Below the pieces are notes generated by a model that did no database searches, had not been told where the DNA came from, and worked only from the letters and a program-made list of their open reading frames with translations. From Actinomycetota bacterium (lineage in GTDB: Bacteria; Actinomycetota; Actinomycetes; S36-B12; UBA5976): a stretch of DNA of 7,406 bases. Below are positions 6,382-7,406 of the stretch, in pieces. The position numbers and the translations under genes were made by a program. The stretch covers positions 1-7,406 of the forward strand of contig WLGZ01000041.1 in NCBI GenBank assembly GCA_009702945.1, written 5' to 3'. The first letter of the stretch is position 1. Every line of letters begins with the position of its first letter.

Positions 6382-7395
6382 TTAGTCCTCAAGTGGAAGT
6401 TGATTGGGCAATTTAGGTAGTTTTCGACCTAAGGCTGTCCAAGCTGCAGGTGTGGCAACACGTCCCCGAGGAGTACGGGTTATGAAGCCCTCCCGAACTA
6501 GGAATGGCTCACAAACCGTGTCTACTGTTTCAGGCTCCTCGCCTACTGCCAGCGCCAATGTGGAAAGTCCAACGGGACCGCCACCGAATTTATCGATTAA
6601 AGCGATCAGCACTGCGCGGTCTAACCGGTCCAGTCCCAGATCATCCACTTCGTAAAGCTCAAGTGCAGCTTGAGTGCGTGCCAGATTCAAGTCTCCGTCG
6701 TGATGAACTTGGGCGTAATCGCGAGATCTGCGAAGCAGACGATTGGCAATTCGAGGTGTGCCACGAGATCTGCGGCTTAGTTCTCTGGCTGATTCTGCAT
6801 CGATAGCAATCCCCAACTGCTTCGCAGACCTCATGACAATTGATTCAAGTTCAATTGGTTCGTAGTAATCCAGGTGTGCGGTAAATCCAAAGCGATCACG
6901 AAGTGGCGCTGGCAACATACCTGCACGCGTGGTCGCTCCAACCAAAGTAAATGGCGGTAACTCAAGTGGAATTGAAGTCGCGCCCGGACCTTTACCGACC
7001 ATTACGTCGACTCGAAAATCCTCCATCGCCAAATACATCATTTCTTCGGCAGCTCGCGACATTCGATGAATCTCGTCTAGGAATAGCACTTCGCCTGGAA
7101 CCAAACTAGAGAGAATGCTTGCTAAGTCACCCGCATGCTGAATTGTTGGTCCGCTAGTAATTCGAAGTGGCGCACCAACTTCGGCAGCAACGATCATCGC
7201 CAGAGTAGTTTTACCAAGTCCTGGTGGACCTGATAACAAGATGTGATCTGCGCTGGCATTACGTTGTTTTGCAGCGCTCAAAACTAATTGCAGTTGGTCT
7301 TTAACTCGAGTTTGACCTACAAACTCTGAAAGTGAAGTTGGACGCAACGCAGCATCAGCAACGCGTTCCTCTGTGGAAAGTTCTGGGTTAACCAT
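6382..7395 (-). CDS. ruvB: Holliday junction branch migration helicase subunit RuvB
   Basis: RuvB is the AAA+ hexameric motor that, with RuvA, drives branch migration of Holliday junctions before RuvC cuts them. The 337 residues show the family start AALRPTSLSEFVGQ (15-28), Walker A GPPGLGKTT (56-64), Walker B LFLDEIH (104-110) and sensor 1 GATTR (153-157). The arginine-finger region is PLRDRFGF (164-171), and sensor 2 is RGTPRIANRLLRR (211-223). A C-terminal winged-helix domain (about 265-325) contains GGGPVGLSTLA and RTPRGRVAT. All catalytic motifs are intact, and the protein ends at a TAA (6384-6382). The ATG at 7395-7393 is a possible start, but the frame stays open to the window edge, reading S-D-R before it. 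Many relatives have (D/E)R(L/I)V at this place, so the true start may lie outside the window. No clear ribosome binding site is seen in the 11 bases before the ATG. ruvA and ruvC are expected upstream but are out of view. Confidence 0.97.
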   Translation of the reverse strand: MVNPELSTEERVADAALRPTSLSEFVGQTRVKDQLQLVLSAAKQRNASADHILLSGPPGLGKTTLAMIVAAEVGAPLRITSGPTIQHAGDLASILSSLVPGEVLFLDEIHRMSRAAEEMMYLAMEDFRVDVMVGKGPGATSIPLELPPFTLVGATTRAGMLPAPLRDRFGFTAHLDYYEPIELESIVMRSAKQLGIAIDAESARELSRRSRGTPRIANRLLRRSRDYAQVHHDGDLNLARTQAALELYEVDDLGLDRLDRAVLIALIDKFGGGPVGLSTLALAVGEEPETVDTVCEPFLVREGFITRTPRGRVATPAAWTALGRKLPKLPNQLPLED

Positions 7396-7406
7396 GCGAT
7401 CACTCA

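Noticed and set aside
6504..6806. Plus-strand open frame of 100 codons opposite ruvB
   Set aside because: It is antisense to the conserved C-terminal half of RuvB, with no start signal or recognisable domain.
1..7406. Mobile elements, CRISPR arrays, tRNA or rRNA genes, or an undescribed gene system
   Set aside because: Nearly all bases belong to six well-known conserved genes in an expected order. I saw no direct-repeat array, transposase motif, cloverleaf sequence or unexplained coding stretch.

Overview
The window looks like ordinary core chromosome of an actinobacterium. The minus strand carries the order ruvB, secD, secF, apt, relA, which is the classic actinobacterial arrangement. A DUF349-repeat gene points towards relA from the other side, which is also common in that phylum. 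Base composition looks close to 48% G+C by eye, low for an actinobacterium. Together with the compact spacing and small genes this suggests a streamlined aquatic lineage such as the freshwater acI/Nanopelagicales group. That lineage call is inference only; the phylum call is firmer and rests on gene order and on the SecD, SecF and Rel protein sequences.

Layout from left to right. Positions 1-759 hold the 3' part of a DUF349 protein gene on the plus strand, whose beginning lies outside the window. After only 8 bases come five minus-strand genes, read right to left: ruvB (Holliday junction helicase motor), a 103-base gap, then secD, secF, apt and relA. secD and secF overlap by one base (TAATG). 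secF and apt are 6 bases apart, and apt and relA are 37 bases apart. The four genes secD to relA therefore look like one transcription unit. A weak hairpin with a short T run just after ruvB may separate it from the upstream ruv genes.

How the genes relate: SecD and SecF form the membrane subcomplex that uses the proton motive force to help SecYEG/SecA export proteins. Apt salvages adenine to AMP using PRPP. Rel makes and degrades (p)ppGpp, and all its expected catalytic and regulatory motifs are present. RuvB drives branch migration in recombination. They share a neighbourhood rather than a single pathway.

I found no mobile element, CRISPR array, RNA gene, toxin or defence system, or unexplained large open stretch, and I do not think the window holds an undescribed system. 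The points most worth a second look are: yajC is missing from its usual place between ruvB and secD; the DUF349 gene and probably ruvB extend past the window edges; SecD has a Ser/Pro/Ala-rich insertion; and relA and the DUF349 gene converge with almost no space for a terminator.
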